Shown in pieces: positions 21,867 through 34,003 of a stretch of DNA of 64,000 nucleotides (its first letter is position 1; each line of letters starts with the position of its first letter). The notes beneath the pieces are model-generated. The model was not told the origin of the DNA and made no database searches. It saw nothing but the letters and a program-made list of their open reading frames with translations. The stretch covers positions 61,967,628 through 62,031,627 of the forward strand of contig CM077667.1 in the NCBI GenBank assembly GCA_039707655.1, given 5' to 3'. Position numbers and translations under genes: made by a program. The DNA comes from Elymus sibiricus. Taxonomy: Eukaryota; Streptophyta; Magnoliopsida; Poales; Poaceae.

Positions 21867-24800
21867 TGTCACGCCCAAGATGCGGTCCTATCCCTATTAA
21901 GGCTCGAGGCCTCGACGGGGATAGAAGCGCATCTCGTCGTTCGCAAGTACAGTAAACATTGCAATACATGTAGGAAGAGATGAGTATATGAGTTGGCTTA
22001 CACTCGCCACAAGCTATCTTACAAGATCACACAATAATTCAATACATCATCCAGAAGACAGGGTCCGGCTACGGACGAAAACAAACGATAAAAGAAGCAA
22101 TGTAAACTGCCTTGCTATCCCAGGATCACCACCATGAAGCTCCCTACTCATCTGGATACGTAACATACATACGTCTACTCTCCTCGTCGTACTCCCACTG
22201 GAGCTGAGTCACATCGTCTGGCACGTTCTCATCAACACCTGTACGTGTATTGTTGTAATCTGTGAGCCACAGGGACTCAGCAATCTCATAACCCGGGTAC
22301 CGAAACTATGTAAGCCATTGGGTAAGGAAGTGGTTAAGTGGTGAGGCTGCAGCGAGCGCTAAGCATATATTTGGTGGCTAACTTACGAGAACATGAATGT
22401 AAATATGGTGGCATACGTAAGACGATCGTGAAATAGCATGATCACTAAGTGATCCTGAACACCTACTTACGTCATTCATAACCCCACCGTGTTCTCTCTC
22501 GGATCATGCTCACGAGCAGAGACGATCACGGTTACGCACACAGTTGGTGTATTTTATTGGAGTTTACTTCAAGTTGACTATAACCGGGTGTTAAACAAAT
22601 TTCCAAGTTGCCACATAACCGCGGGCACGGCTTTCCGAAAAGATTAAACCCTGCAGGGGTGCTCCAACTAATCCATCACAAACTAACCACACTTCGCGGG
22701 TATAACCTCGACCACGAATCTCGTGATCTTCCTTGGCAATTCCACTGGAAAACCGCAACCTCGAGATAGCCCGAAGAAAAACCGGAATTCCACGCGCAAG
22801 ACATTCGAGAAAGGTAAAACAAGTCCAGCAAGACCTCCCGGTGAGCCAGATCCGCTTCTAGAGCCGTGCGCTCTCTATCAACGGGCATCATCCGTCTATG
22901 CGAAGTGGACGGTTGCCTAAAAATGCCTCGAGTTGCCCCGAGGTGGCACCGCCGACTGCTAGGTAGGTGGACCAACACTCATGAGGAGCACTGGCCCGGG
23001 GGGGTTGATTAATTATCCACGGGGTAGCTAAGCCCTATGCAATATTATTAAGTTGTTTAGCAAATGTAGTACCAATGTTGGGTCTTGCCAGACAAGTTTT
23101 AATCTAAAATGAATGTTCAAGGGGGTCCCCATAACAACCCCGAGCATGTTAGGAGCGCAAAATATGGAATATAACACCGGAACTCGGAACTAGAGCGGCA
23201 AAAGCGGAACAAAACACTGAGCAACAGGCCAAGCCTTCCACCGTTGCCAGATATATATGTGCATTAAATTAAATAGCAGTAAATAGGGTGATATAAACAA
23301 AATCCATGTTGACACATGGAAAGCTTGCACCTGCAACTAGCAACGCTATAAGACAAGGGCTGAGCAGCGGTAACATAGCCAATCAAGGTTTGCTAGGTAG
23401 TGGAAAGGGTTAGAGGCTGTCATGGCAAATTAGGAGGCTGACAGTATAAGTGGTAGGTATCGTAACATAACGGTAAAAACGAGACATCTAGCAAGGCAAA
23501 AATAGTGTCGGGATCCGGGTATGATCATCTTGGCTGTTGGTTCTTCAGAGGGACAAAGAGCTGGGTCCTCGTAGTTGTACTCTCCGGAATCCTCGTACTC
23601 AGGCTCAACACTCGCGTCTACCCAAAGAGAACAGCACCAAAAAAACAAACAGCGAGGTGCAATGCACAAACAAGATGATGCATGGTCATGTTAAGAAATA
23701 TAGCATGGCAAGCCTATGCTAGTCATGTTTCACATGCATTTAATAAGTTGTTAGTATTCTGGACAGAACCTCAATATTACTTATTTGGACATGCATGATC
23801 ATGGCAAATATGGATGCTTCATGCAAAAACGATGCAAATGCATATGTAGAACGTTGCAAACGGAGTAACGAAGCTCACGGTACGCTCACGGCAAGGTACG
23901 AACGTTTAACGGAGACAAAACACCAGATGAGGCAATCCATGGGCTATACCTTGGTGTTCCAAGGACGCCACTGGATAGGTAATGAAATTCTAACCAGAAT
24001 AGAGCTAAAGATCAAGCAGAACAATGGAGTATAGCTCCCACAAGTCACAAAACAACCAAACACTCAATCTGGCCACAAACAGCAACATGGCATCTTGTCA
24101 CACACATATCCAGAGCTACAGCAGGTATTAAATCAAAACCAAGGCATGAGCAGAAACTTTACAGCATGCTTAACAATTAATATATCTACACAAACTTGAA
24201 AGGAAGCATATATCAATAGCAATGAAGATCACAAGATGGCATGTTGAAACAGATTTTTAGGACTTAGTGAAAATTCCAGTTTTTCTGGAATCTGAGTTAA
24301 CCTGATGGCATATTGACAGCAGTATTTAAATATGCTAGAGGGCATTTCAAGGCATGAAAATTAACAGGATGATAGAGGGCAACACCTAGAACAAAACACT
24401 AGCACTGAGCATGGCCTAGAACACAACATAGCACTTGGTAGTATCCTCTCTTCATGGCATAAAAATATTAACAGATTCTCAGACTTAGAAATATTTGACA
24501 TGTTTGAAAACAGCAACTTTTAGTAGTCACTTTAGAGCATGGTTCTCACTTGTATGCAAGACTAACATGACAAAAGTAAATACCATGGCATTCTACTCAT
24601 CAAAGGCTACCACTTTCATGTTGACAACAAGATCTAAGCATGCTTGGATTAAATATAACTAAAATGACAAAATGGCATCGCAACACAAAATGACATTTTT
24701 GCAAACTTTCCCAAATGACAAAACAAACTGCACCATTGGATTCCTTGGAAAATTCCACCCCAAAATCATATATCATACTCATATCTTTGCCTATGAGAAA

Positions 24801-25186
24801 CTTCCAAAACCTAGCTCGAAAATGCACATATGCTCTTTAAGTCAAAACTTACTCAAAAGGCTATATCCTAAAATGACAGTGTCCTGATTTAGAAAACTAC
24901 CAGAACTGGAAAAAAACAACCAGAGAATATAAAACAACAATATAAATAAATAAAAGGGAGGGGTCCCACTGGCATAGACACCAGGCCCCTCTTGAGTATG
25001 ACAGGGTGGACCCATGGCCCACCTGTCACACAGACATCCACATCTACATATATGCACATACATCTATCTCTACACTAGGTGTAGGTGCACACACACACAT
25101 GTATATATGCACAAATGCACACGCTGGAGCACACACACCACACAGCCTACACACTTTGATCCTCTCACACGCACGCACACTGCACG

Positions 25187-25280
25187 AAAAAAAAAAAAAG
25201 GCCGCGGGAAGGGGATTCGATCCCTGGACCTCTCGGTCCTCTCCCCGGGCTGCTGCCACTACGCCACACACGCGCTACTG
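25187..25280 (-). repeat. tRNA-like (pol III promoter-like) segment in solo LTR
   Basis: On the minus strand there is a good A box (tggcgtagtgg, about 25255-25265), then a B box (ggatcgaatcc, about 25212-25222), then a T13 run (25187-25199) that could end pol III transcription. The middle has a ggacc/ggtcc stem with only a four-base loop, so it does not fold as a normal tRNA. It is probably a tRNA-derived SINE head or tRNA pseudogene. Confidence 0.5.
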
Positions 25281-26124
25281 ATCTGAAAGGGTCTAGCGCA
25301 AAGAAAATACAGGGAAAGGAGCAGGCTTGTTCTTCCCTGCGGCAGGGAAGGAAGCGACGGCGCCGGCGGCTACTGCGGCGGACTCCGGCGATGGCGACCA
25401 CCGGCGGGAGCTGCGGGGTGCCTAGGGGATCCATTCCCACAGCTAGAACCACCTATGCGCGGCGGCAGGGAGGAACTCGAGCTCGAGCTTGTGCTCGGCT
25501 CGGGCTTGGCGACACGGCGACTACGACGCGACGCAAGCAGGCTGGGAGCGCGCGGCGAGGCATGGGGCGAAGAAGGCGAACTTCCTACACGCGTAGGACA
25601 AGACACGGCGCGCGGCGAGCAAGAACATGCACACCAAACAAATAGTACGCGTACACTGACTCTATGACCGGAGCACCGAGTACACGAGCTTGACATGGAT
25701 GGAACGACTCATAAACGATGCTGAAAATGATTCGGATGGGCGGAATGGAAGAAGGGGGATACCTCCCCTACCTAGGACATGGAGAGATGGTCCAGGTCGA
25801 GCTGGAGGCGACGGCTGGCCCGACGGGAAACTGGAGCGCCTCGGGTCCGGCTCCAGGGAAGAAGAGACGACGGCGAGGAGGGGCTCCGGGCTCGCAGACG
25901 ACGCGTACGAAGAGGAAGAAGGCGCAGGCACTCCCGATCTTCGATCTACGCGGACAGGAGGGCCGGAGACGACGCGGAGAGACTACCCCGAGCTCGAGCT
26001 CGCGCTCGGCCGGAGCACCGGGATCATGGCGACGGCAAGAAGCTTGGCTACCTTACCTGGCGGCGGCGCGAGGTGGAGAGGGAAGGAATGGAACGAGGGA
26101 TGCTAGGGCTAGGTCGGGGACATC

Positions 26125-26132
26125 TTATATAG
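26125..26132 (-). promoter_or_regulatory. TATA box of solo LTR
   Basis: Minus-strand tatataag lies just upstream of a GC-rich leader, the arrangement expected of an LTR promoter. Confidence 0.4.
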
Positions 26133-26903
26133 GGCTCTAGGGGCGTCGACGGCCGTCAAATCGAACCGGACGTCGACGTGGCTGCTGCCGATGCTCTGCC
26201 CTGACGACGAACGTGCGCGCGCGAGGGGGCCGGCTGGGCTGCGCCACTGCTGCTCTTGGGCCACTGCGGGGCAAGGAGGCCCAGGTGGCTCTCTCTCCCT
26301 CTCAACAAAAGATTTACTTTTTTTTTAAAACAGCGAATACAAGCAAAACCCAGGGAAGAATGGAAAAGTTTTTGAGAAGACTAAAAACAGTTTTGAACTC
26401 ACATAAATATGCACGATTTTATAAAAATGGTCTGGGAATTTTTAGAGCAATTAAATTAATTCACTTAATAACCAATTGGGCTCTGTTTTGCAAATAACCC
26501 AAAAGGCAAACCCCTCCAACTTTGACCAGAGATACTCAACAATTCATAACAGAATATTTGGAAGAGGTGCAACATTTTTAATAGGTGAAAACAGCAAGTA
26601 ATTTATTAGCATGTGGCATTATTTGAGTAAAGAGAGAGATGGCATAGCTTTTTAATAGAAGTTGAGAGGAAATTCATCACACCCAAAACCACACATGAAC
26701 CTCACACATACCAACACCAACACCAACATCTCAACCACAATTAAGATAGCATGAGGCAAACATGAATGATGACATGATGATTATGATGCCATGATGCAAA
26801 AGACATGAAGCAAATATATTGATAAGCAAACCACAAGGAAAAACATGAAGGTCCACATGAGAATTATTACACAAAAGGAAGGGATTACACTTGGGCTGTT
26901 ACA

Positions 26904-27545
26904 CACTACGTGGAGGATACAAGCCAGAAGCTACTTTTTTGACTGACCATATAGAACGAGCAAATTTGCATTGGAAAAACAAGTGTTTATGGTCTCATCA
27001 TGGTGACAAAAAACACATTGCACACTTTCATACTAATTCTTCTTAATAAAGTTATCTTTGGTAAGAACGACTCTCGACGAAGATACCACGCGAAGATTTT
27101 ATTGTTGACTAGTATCTTCATCTTTCAAATCATCTTATTATTATCAACTAGCATATCTGACTTAATCAGAGCTCTATACACAGACTCCACCAAGAAATTA
27201 CCACTTGTGTGTAAGTTCCAACGAATTACGTCGGTTCCTTGCGAAAATTGCACCATGGCCAGGCATTGTACCTTGGTGTTCCATGATTCAATTCTAGGAA
27301 AAAGTAAATCTCTCATGAATGTCACATTCAATAGAAAGGATTCTATAACCGTGGTGATAGTATCACACTTGTGATGCACAATATTGTATAGAGTAGGATA
27401 TTGTTCCCGGAGAGTAGCATTGCCTGGCCACCTATCCTCCCAGAACCTAATTTCCGAGCTGTCTTTAATAGCAAATATCCATAGCAGAAGAAATGCTTCT
27501 TCGTAGCCGTTAGACCAGCCCAATAGTGTGAGTCCCCAGCCTTCA
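26904..27545 (-). mobile_element. LINE fragment, ORF2 C-terminal part (split by solo LTR)
   Basis: The minus-strand ORF at 27125-27523 reads IRFWEDRWPGNATLREQYPTLYNIV..., and the frame extends rightward into KAGDSHYWAGL at about 27545. It is nearly parallel to the LINE at 40173-41096. In-frame breaks occur below 27125. The 5' end is truncated at about 27545 against a degenerate repeat region. Confidence 0.8.
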
Positions 27546-28290
27546 AGAAGACCACGGGCGGAGTGGCTGCTGCATACGAAGGCAAACGTGCTTCAAGCCG
27601 AGACGACGATGTCGTGAGGTTGGTCCAGTTGTTGTGGGCGTAGTGTGAGGGCGCGAGCAGTGCTGCGACGCTCGACGGCGACAGCTTGACTGTTTCAACC
27701 ACAGTGACGATATTACGAGGCATGTTGTGATGGAAACTATTGCTTCAACGATGTTGCAACAACATGCTTCGATGGCCGCGGCGATGACACAATGGTGTGC
27801 TCCGGTGGCCACGGTAATGCTATGACGACACCCCGACTGCTTCGATGATGTTGCAATGACACACTTTGACAGCCGCAATGTGCTTTGATGGTTGCGGCGA
27901 TGTTACGATGGCAACCTGTCTGCTTCAATAATGTGGCGATGGCATGCTTCGGCGGTGACGGCGGGTGCTTCGTAGCCGCGGTGATGCCACAACGGCAACC
28001 CGGCATGCTTCAACATCCGTGATAATGCTGCGACAAACCGCAATGACAGCGTGCTTTGAACGGACACGGAGATGATGCGACAATCCTTTGACGACCGCAT
28101 CAATGCTCCGACGAAGGCCTAACTGCTTTGGCGATGCTGCGATGACGTGCCGCTGTCGTGGCAGTGCTGCGACATTGGCATGGCTGTTTCGACGATGCTA
28201 CGACGGCAGCCCGACTGCTTTGATGATGATGCAATGGTATCTATGCTTCGACAACCGCAGCAACGGCGGAGGCGTCAAGGACACTACCCT
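27546..28290. repeat. Degenerate repeat region (gcttcgatgatgttgcgatgg-like units)
   Basis: Variants of 'gcttcgatgatgttgcgatggc' recur about every 40-90 bases, mixed with 'ggccgcggcgatg' words. Minus-strand frames show repeated IVEA/ATSSKQ-type peptides, an effect of the repeats. This looks like a decayed minisatellite or the internal repeat of an unrecognised transposon. No gene was supported. Confidence 0.55.
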
Positions 28291-29162
28291 AAGCATTGCT
28301 ATATCCAATCAAATTCAACAAACACCCACAATCATCGTCAAGAATATGGTGTTCTGGAATCTTTGTTTCTTATTTGCTACGTGCTTGCTCTTGAGATTAC
28401 TTGTAGCATCACTTACATGCGCACGTGAGTTTACTTGCTACGTAGAATTACCAATAGGAGTTGTTCAGTCAGTCGTCAACCATTGTCCGTATATTATACC
28501 CAGTGACCAAGCATCATGTAAAAAATATTATTTAGTTTAGATGTCGCTAGAGAGAGATATCGGATATCAAGGAAAATCAAACTTGTGGATACGTGAGTGA
28601 AAATCAAACTTGCCGGGCTGAGTGGACCCGGCACGCTGATGATGAAATGAAGTGGCGCCAGCAGATTGTGTAGTTTTACAAATCCGAGAAAAGAATGTAG
28701 GTACGTAAATGGATCCATCTGTAGTACACGCAAGGCCTTATGTGAAAGCGAAGCATATTGCCCAAAGAACTTATGATAATCATTGCTTGTTCACCTAACA
28801 CAACTACCAGGTTTACACATATTCTCATATTCGTCAGAGATCACTGACTTTTATATCGTTGAACTGGTCACGGTTTTCCGTTACTTCCACGCAATATCCA
28901 CGAATTCAGTTAAGTGCATGCAACTAAAGCTGCATTGCTACATGAATCACGGAGCCTGTCTGAAACGCAAAATATTTAATGGAAAACCTCTTACATATAC
29001 CCCCTTAAAAGATTACATTGTCACAAAACAAACACACGTCGCCGTCGGCGGATCACAATCTGTTTTGACAAGCCAAATCGCCATCCTTTATTTGACCCCA
29101 ATTTTAAATCTACGTAATAGGTTGATGTCTGAATGAAGCAAACAATAATACGGCTAATATGT

Positions 29163-29380
29163 ACTCCTCCCGTGCTTGAAAACAAGGCATATAATTTTTG
29201 TTTGAAGTCAAATGATATGAAGTTTGACCAAATTTATAGGAAAAACTATAAATAATTATAAAATCAAATTAGTATCATTACTTGGTCACAACTACGTAGC
29301 ATTTTTTTTTTTTGCGGGGCACAACCATGTAGCGTTTGACTTCAAATAAAAGTTATATGCCATTTTTGGAGTCTGAGTGA
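29163..29380. mobile_element. MITE, block B copy
   Basis: Same element as 1889-2102, with a slightly longer T-run. Its presence in all three blocks places it before the duplication. Confidence 0.55.
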
Positions 29381-29775
29381 GTGTCGTTTTGGCCTTGATG
29401 CAAAACTTGCACAACTCTTTTATAAATATTATGTTGATTATTTTTTTAGAAGAAAGTATGTCGTTTAACTGAACTATAATATCTAATGGCTACGATAATG
29501 ATAACTCTTGTGTACCATTTTTTGCGACTGAACTCTTGTGTACCATGTCCATATCAACTTTTGTTCGGTGGCACATCTTGATCATAAAATTCGTCTGATA
29601 TATGTAACTAGTCAGGCATGTGCTTACGTAATTAAAGTTACTTAGTGGAGCAGATTTGTATAGATATATTTATTGAAACATGATCAGTTGAACCTGCAAT
29701 TAAGCTCGATTGAACACCTACCAGGGAAATTATATGTGTACGGAAATATATTTCAGGATTCCTGCAGTAGTATCA

Positions 29776-30420
29776 TTTTTTTTTTTGCGAGCAGAACTTC
29801 TAATCTATTCATCAACTATCAAGGTAGTACATAGAACACCAGAAGTAAAAAATACATGCTGGTACGTAGACTACCTAGCGACGACTACAAGCACGGGAGC
29901 GAGCCGAAGGCGCGCCGCCGTCATCGCCCCTCCCACAACGGAGCCGGGCAAGCCTTATTGTAGTAGATAATCGGAAATTCATCGTGCTAAGGCCCCATAG
30001 GACCAGCGCATCAGAACAGCAACCGCCGCCGATGGAGAGAAGTGTAGATCAAAAGGATCCAAACTGTAGACACACGAATACCGAAGAACGAAGAATGGAT
30101 CCACTGAAGACAAACGCCGACCGGATCCGATGAGATCCATCGAAGACCAACCTCCACACGCCCTTCCACGATGCTGAAAACACCACCGAAATAGGGGCTA
30201 GGCGAGGAGGACCTTCTTTTTCATCTACAGAGAGCCGCCACCGCCTCACATCTCTAGCATGACACAAATCTCAACAAAGCTCAAAAAATCATCAAAAAAA
30301 AGGAGTCCTCCCACTGGCAAGGGGCGAGATCCACCACGCCTCCATGGTCCTAAGACCACGGAAGACGAAGTAGGCCGGCAGCGGCGCCGGCAGCAGGCAG
30401 AAGTATCTTTCAAGAAACAA
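29776..30420 (-). mobile_element. Dispersed retroposon, block B copy
   Basis: Same element and position as 2499-3127. It has small indels, e.g. loss of attaag near 30352. Confidence 0.55.
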
Positions 30421-31137
30421 ATTGCTGATAGAAGTTTCAAGTATATATGTTAAAGATCTATATATATGTCCATAAGAGTACCTTTTTGAATAGTAGCGAG
30501 CTAGGTAGTGGAGGTGATTGACTTCTCCGGATGATTTTGGAGATGAAGATTAAGGGCCACTTTTTTGTGGCGGTTTTGGGCTTTTAAAATAAGTTGTCCT
30601 CTACTAAGATTAGCTTGTTCTAGAAGCCAACTAAAAATATTTTTTAGAAGCCTACTAATCAAGTCTTAATTAGTAGGTTTATAAAAAAATAAATTCGGCT
30701 GGACTTCTAGAAGAAGCTGAGTAGAGTGACAGCTTACTCCAGCTTATTCTAAAGCCAGCAAAAGAATTGGCTCTGAGGTAATTCAGGGGTTCGTATTCAT
30801 ACTTTCCATGTTTTGCCTAGAAAACACGGCGTTATCTGAGGTAATTCAGGGGTTCGTATTCATACTTTCCATATTTAACTGCTACTCACTCATCCAAGAT
30901 ATCTAATGTCAGCTAGGCACACGTATCAAGTTACTTAGTGGAGCAGACATGGACATTACATTAAGCAAACTTAAAAAGTTGGACCATCAACTAAGTTCTA
31001 GCAGCCAGCAGAGATTACTCTAATCAGTTGATAAGTTCCTCTCGATTGTACTTGACTTGTTCTATTAACTCACATGCAAGTTCATGGCTTCCTGCATATC
31101 GCCATAGCTTGCACTGCCTTCTCTGTTAATCTGTGGC

Positions 31138-31144
31138 TATTTAA
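31138..31144 (+). promoter_or_regulatory. TATA box of germin-like copy B
   Basis: tatttaa, 40 bases upstream of the ATG at 31184, as in copy A. Confidence 0.5.
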
Positions 31145-31183
31145 GCACATACGTCCATGTATCCATAGACAAAGAAACTCACA

Positions 31184-32045
31184 ATGGCATCCTCCACCTC
31201 CTCACTCTATGTTCTTGCCGTCCTCCTTGCTCTGGCCTCATGGCAGGCCACTGCATATGATCCTAGCCCTCTTCAAGACTTCTGCATCGCTGACATGAAG
31301 CCCCTGGTATGCACTACATATTGTATGCATGTGTATGTGTGTGTTCTTAGTTCTGTTGCTGTAGTAATTAATCAAGTCGTAGCATAGCATTGATCACATT
31401 GAAGGTTACTACATGTTGACGATAAACTATTATTACTACACGCTTAAAACACACTGCATGTTTATTACTTTCTCTACACATGCAGTGCGAGTAAATGGAT
31501 TTGCTTGCAAGGACCCAATGGCTGCAACCTCAGACGACTTCTTCAATCCGGCCATGCTTGATAAGGCTAGGGATACAAAGGCCAGCAAGGTCAAGTCCAA
31601 TGTCACCAACATCAATGTCATAAATTTCCCTGGCCTCAACACCCTGGGTATCTCGCTGGCACGCATCGATTATGGACCACTAGGTGTGAACACACCACAC
31701 ATACACCCCCGTGCCACTGAACTCCTGACCGTGCTTGAGGGAACACTCTACCTTGGATTTGTCACATCCAACCCAAACAGGCTCTTCTCGAAGATAGTTA
31801 CAAAGGGTAATGTATTCATATTCCCAAAGGCAATGATCCACTTCCAAATGAACCTAGCGCATGACAAGCCAGCAGCCGCGTTATCCTCGCTCAGCAGCCA
31901 AAACCCTGGGGTTATTTCTATTGCCAATGCAGTGTTTGGATCAAAGCCACCTATTTCAGATGATGTTTTGGCCACGGCGTTTCAGGTGGAAAAGGATCTG
32001 ATACACTGGCTCCAATCTCAGTTCTGGGAGAACAACAACTACTAA
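31184..32045 (+). pseudogene. Germin-like protein copy B, frameshifted in exon 1
   Basis: The exon pattern matches copy A: exon 1 31184-31306 and exon 2 31486-32045, with the same donor and acceptor. Exon 1 has lost one base beside the donor (cccctg where A has tcccctg at 4022). Spliced at the conserved sites, the message would read three or four wrong residues and then TAA within the first ten bases of exon 2, removing the whole cupin domain. Exon 2 itself is open, keeps the His/His/Glu/His metal set, and differs from A at about 14 of 560 bases, including KGD to KGN. The promoter looks unchanged. It is a recent pseudogene unless another splice site rescues the frame; I saw none obvious. Confidence 0.85.
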
Positions 32046-32599
32046 ATATTATCTGTTATTTGGACCTATTGGAAAGTTAATATGTGACACTCTATAGAAT
32101 AAATGGCATATAATTAATATTTATGCATGCCTGCGAGCTGCGAGTTTTTCTATTCTATCTGAATTGTGACAAGATATGTTTGTCGTCAGATTCATGTCAT
32201 AATCTGTTGGTGATGTTTGTTTTTCATTGTTTAATAAATGGAATATGGATGTGCTCCTTTCCCTCGTCGCTGACACAAAAAGATGCATGAAGTAGTGAAA
32301 TAAAAACAGCAATTTACATGTACAAGAAGCTTGTTTCTCTTAGACCGTTGGAACCAAGAGAAGCAAACTTGTACTGTGGTGACGGGTTAGGCATCATTGA
32401 TGTTGAGCTGTTCTCATGTGTAGTTCCTTGCCACCAAGCATCCGAATTGCCAATAATCAAAACAAATAAACCCAAAAGATGGGGTGACTGCTGGGGCTAT
32501 CCTTGATTGTGCTATACACCTATTTTAATATATGTAGCATTTCCAATGGCATGTGGACAGTTGTCTAACCAGATTGTACACCTTTACACTCCATATTCT

Positions 32600-33665
32600 T
32601 TATTCACGAATACACAAAGGTTTCGTATCTTTTCTTTGATAGAAAGAAGAGTTTATAGCATGAGATTATATACACTCGCTAAGCCATGTACACATGAATG
32701 CATGATAGAGAGTGCAGAGGAAACAGATGGGGTTGCTCATCCCTAGATCCCTAGAGCTAACTCTCCGGGATGATGTTCTTTATTCCGGTGGCACCGGCTT
32801 TTGCCCAAAGGAGTGCCCCGTCTTTGATGTTGGAGTATAGCCTGGTGACCCAAGGTTGGTCACCGTCGAAGATGCAGCTGTTCCGGTGCTTCCATAGCCA
32901 CCAAGCAGTAAGGGTGATGAGGGAGGCCAACCCTTTGCGAGCGGGTGCGGATGTGCGGTCGCAGGACGCAGCCCTCCAGGATTGGAAATCCATGTCGCCA
33001 ATGGGTATGTTGGCCGTGGAGCGAACCCATCCTAGGATCTCGTGCCAAACTTGCCGCGATAAAGAGCAGTCCACCAGAAAGTGTTGCAACGTTTCGTCCT
33101 CTTGGTCACAGAGAAGGCACACTTAGGCCCATGGGGGGGGGGGGTGCATGACAGGCTAGGCGATCAACCATCCAGCATCGGTCCTGCATCGGTAGCCAAA
33201 TGAAGAACTTGATCCGAAGCGACGCCCATGGCTTTCATGTTAGCTTCCAGTGCGAGTCCTCACAAGAACCAAGGAAGAGGGTCTGGTAACATGAGCTAGC
33301 GGAGTAGGCGCTTGAGCTGGTCCAATGCCAACGTAAGACATTGGCCGTGTCCGAGAGCTGAGAGTGGAAGACATGGCTTCAGATGTCAAGTTATTGTAGC
33401 ATGGCGGCCGGACCGAGCGCACCCTGGATATCGCACACCCTGGATTGAAGATGCAAGCCCTCCTGAACAATGCGGAGCTTGCGACGGCATCGGGGGACGA
33501 CCGCCAGAACTTGAGGTGCAATCTCGGCAACAGAACGCCCACCAATCCAGTGGTCCGTCCAAAACTTGCAGTCATTGCCGTTGCCACGGGTCCACTCGGT
33601 GGATGCCCAGAAGATGGCACTGACGTCCGTGTCGTGGGGGATGTGTGTGTGGCTTCATGGTTGCG
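32600..33665 (-). mobile_element. LINE insertion, 5'-truncated, in block B
   Basis: Block A has continuous sequence here (about 5312-5322), while B has about 1.07 kb extra, with tattc at both edges. The minus strand encodes the LINE ORF2 C-terminus. It therefore inserted after the duplication. A G10 run lies at about 33136-33145. Confidence 0.8.
32757..33640 (-). pseudogene. LINE ORF2 C-terminal region with zinc-finger-like domain
   Basis: The frame at 32757-33122 reads MCLLCDQEDETLQHFLVDCSL..., the zf-RVT type CxxC...H...C domain near the end of plant LINE ORF2, followed by WWLWKHRNSCIFDG. Further upstream on the minus strand, the frames at 33240-33620 encode FWTDHWIGG-like pieces in shifted frames. 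Frameshifts and stops make it non-functional. Confidence 0.8.
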
Positions 33666-33754
33666 TATTCCACTAGAAAAACAAATTGTAACAGAATGGG
33701 ATTGAATTATTAGCCTAGATCTATCTACAGGGCAACTTAACTGGTTGTATACTC

Positions 33755-34003
33755 AGAGACTCTCTCGTAATCATCTATGTATACGTGGCAAGGGAAGCCC
33801 AACTGTAACATACAAATATCACTTATCAATAAAATTGAGCAGTAAAGTTCTACATTTTCGAGTTTCTCGGCGGTTCTTTTTTTTTGTTCGTGATAGATTT
33901 GAGTGCAGCAACATAATTGTTACAACACATTCCTGGTGCCAGTGTGTACGGGGAGTATCTCAGTCAGTACAATATAAATTGTTGTCCCTGTAACTGTTCC
34001 ATA
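33755..34003. other. Unassigned spacer
   Basis: About 250 bases between the end of block B and a CACTA element. Nothing recognised. Confidence 0.5.

Larger units (their letters stand above)
21867..26903 (-). mobile_element. Giant solo LTR (large-LTR retrotransposon or LARD type), 5.04 kb
   Basis: The termini are TGTCACGCCCAAG (left) and CTTGGGCTGTTACA (right), i.e. TG...CA with short inverted ends, flanked by the 5-bp duplicate CACTA at 21862-21866 and 26904-26908. It sits inside a LINE whose two halves rejoin when it is removed. No gag-pol and no second copy of the end sequence were seen, so a solo LTR of a large-LTR family (as in Triticeae LARDs) fits best. Orientation is inferred from a minus-strand TATA (tatataag at about 26125-26132) followed by a GC-rich transcribed-looking leader (25300-26110). 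The ORFs in that GC-rich part look compositional. The rest (22000-25000) has no recognisable gene. Confidence 0.65.
28388..33754 (+). repeat. Segmental duplication, block B (germin-like pseudogene and flanks)
   Basis: Collinear with block A from about 28455. Its leftmost part (ttgagattacttgtagcatcac..., 28391-28445) also matches block C at 61790. Shared features include the MITE (about 29163-29380), the retroposon (about 29776-30420), the 37-bp direct repeats (30773-30809, 30836-30872) and the germin-like gene. It differs by small indels and by a LINE insertion at about 32600-33665. Homology ends at about 33754. Confidence 0.9.

Noticed and set aside
25187..25280. Functional tRNA gene
   Set aside because: A and B boxes are present, but the anticodon arm has a four-base loop and no acceptor stem pairs.
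25165..26140. Several overlapping ORFs of 90-140 codons on both strands
   Set aside because: High GC with few stops inside the LTR leader; no family resemblance and no frame preferred.
27543..28100. Minus-strand ORFs with repeated IVEA/ATSSKQ peptides
   Set aside because: An effect of the degenerate nucleotide repeat; no selection pattern or domain visible.
31184..31387. 67-residue ORF as a small secreted protein
   Set aside because: It is exon 1 of germin-like copy B reading into the intron because of the one-base loss.
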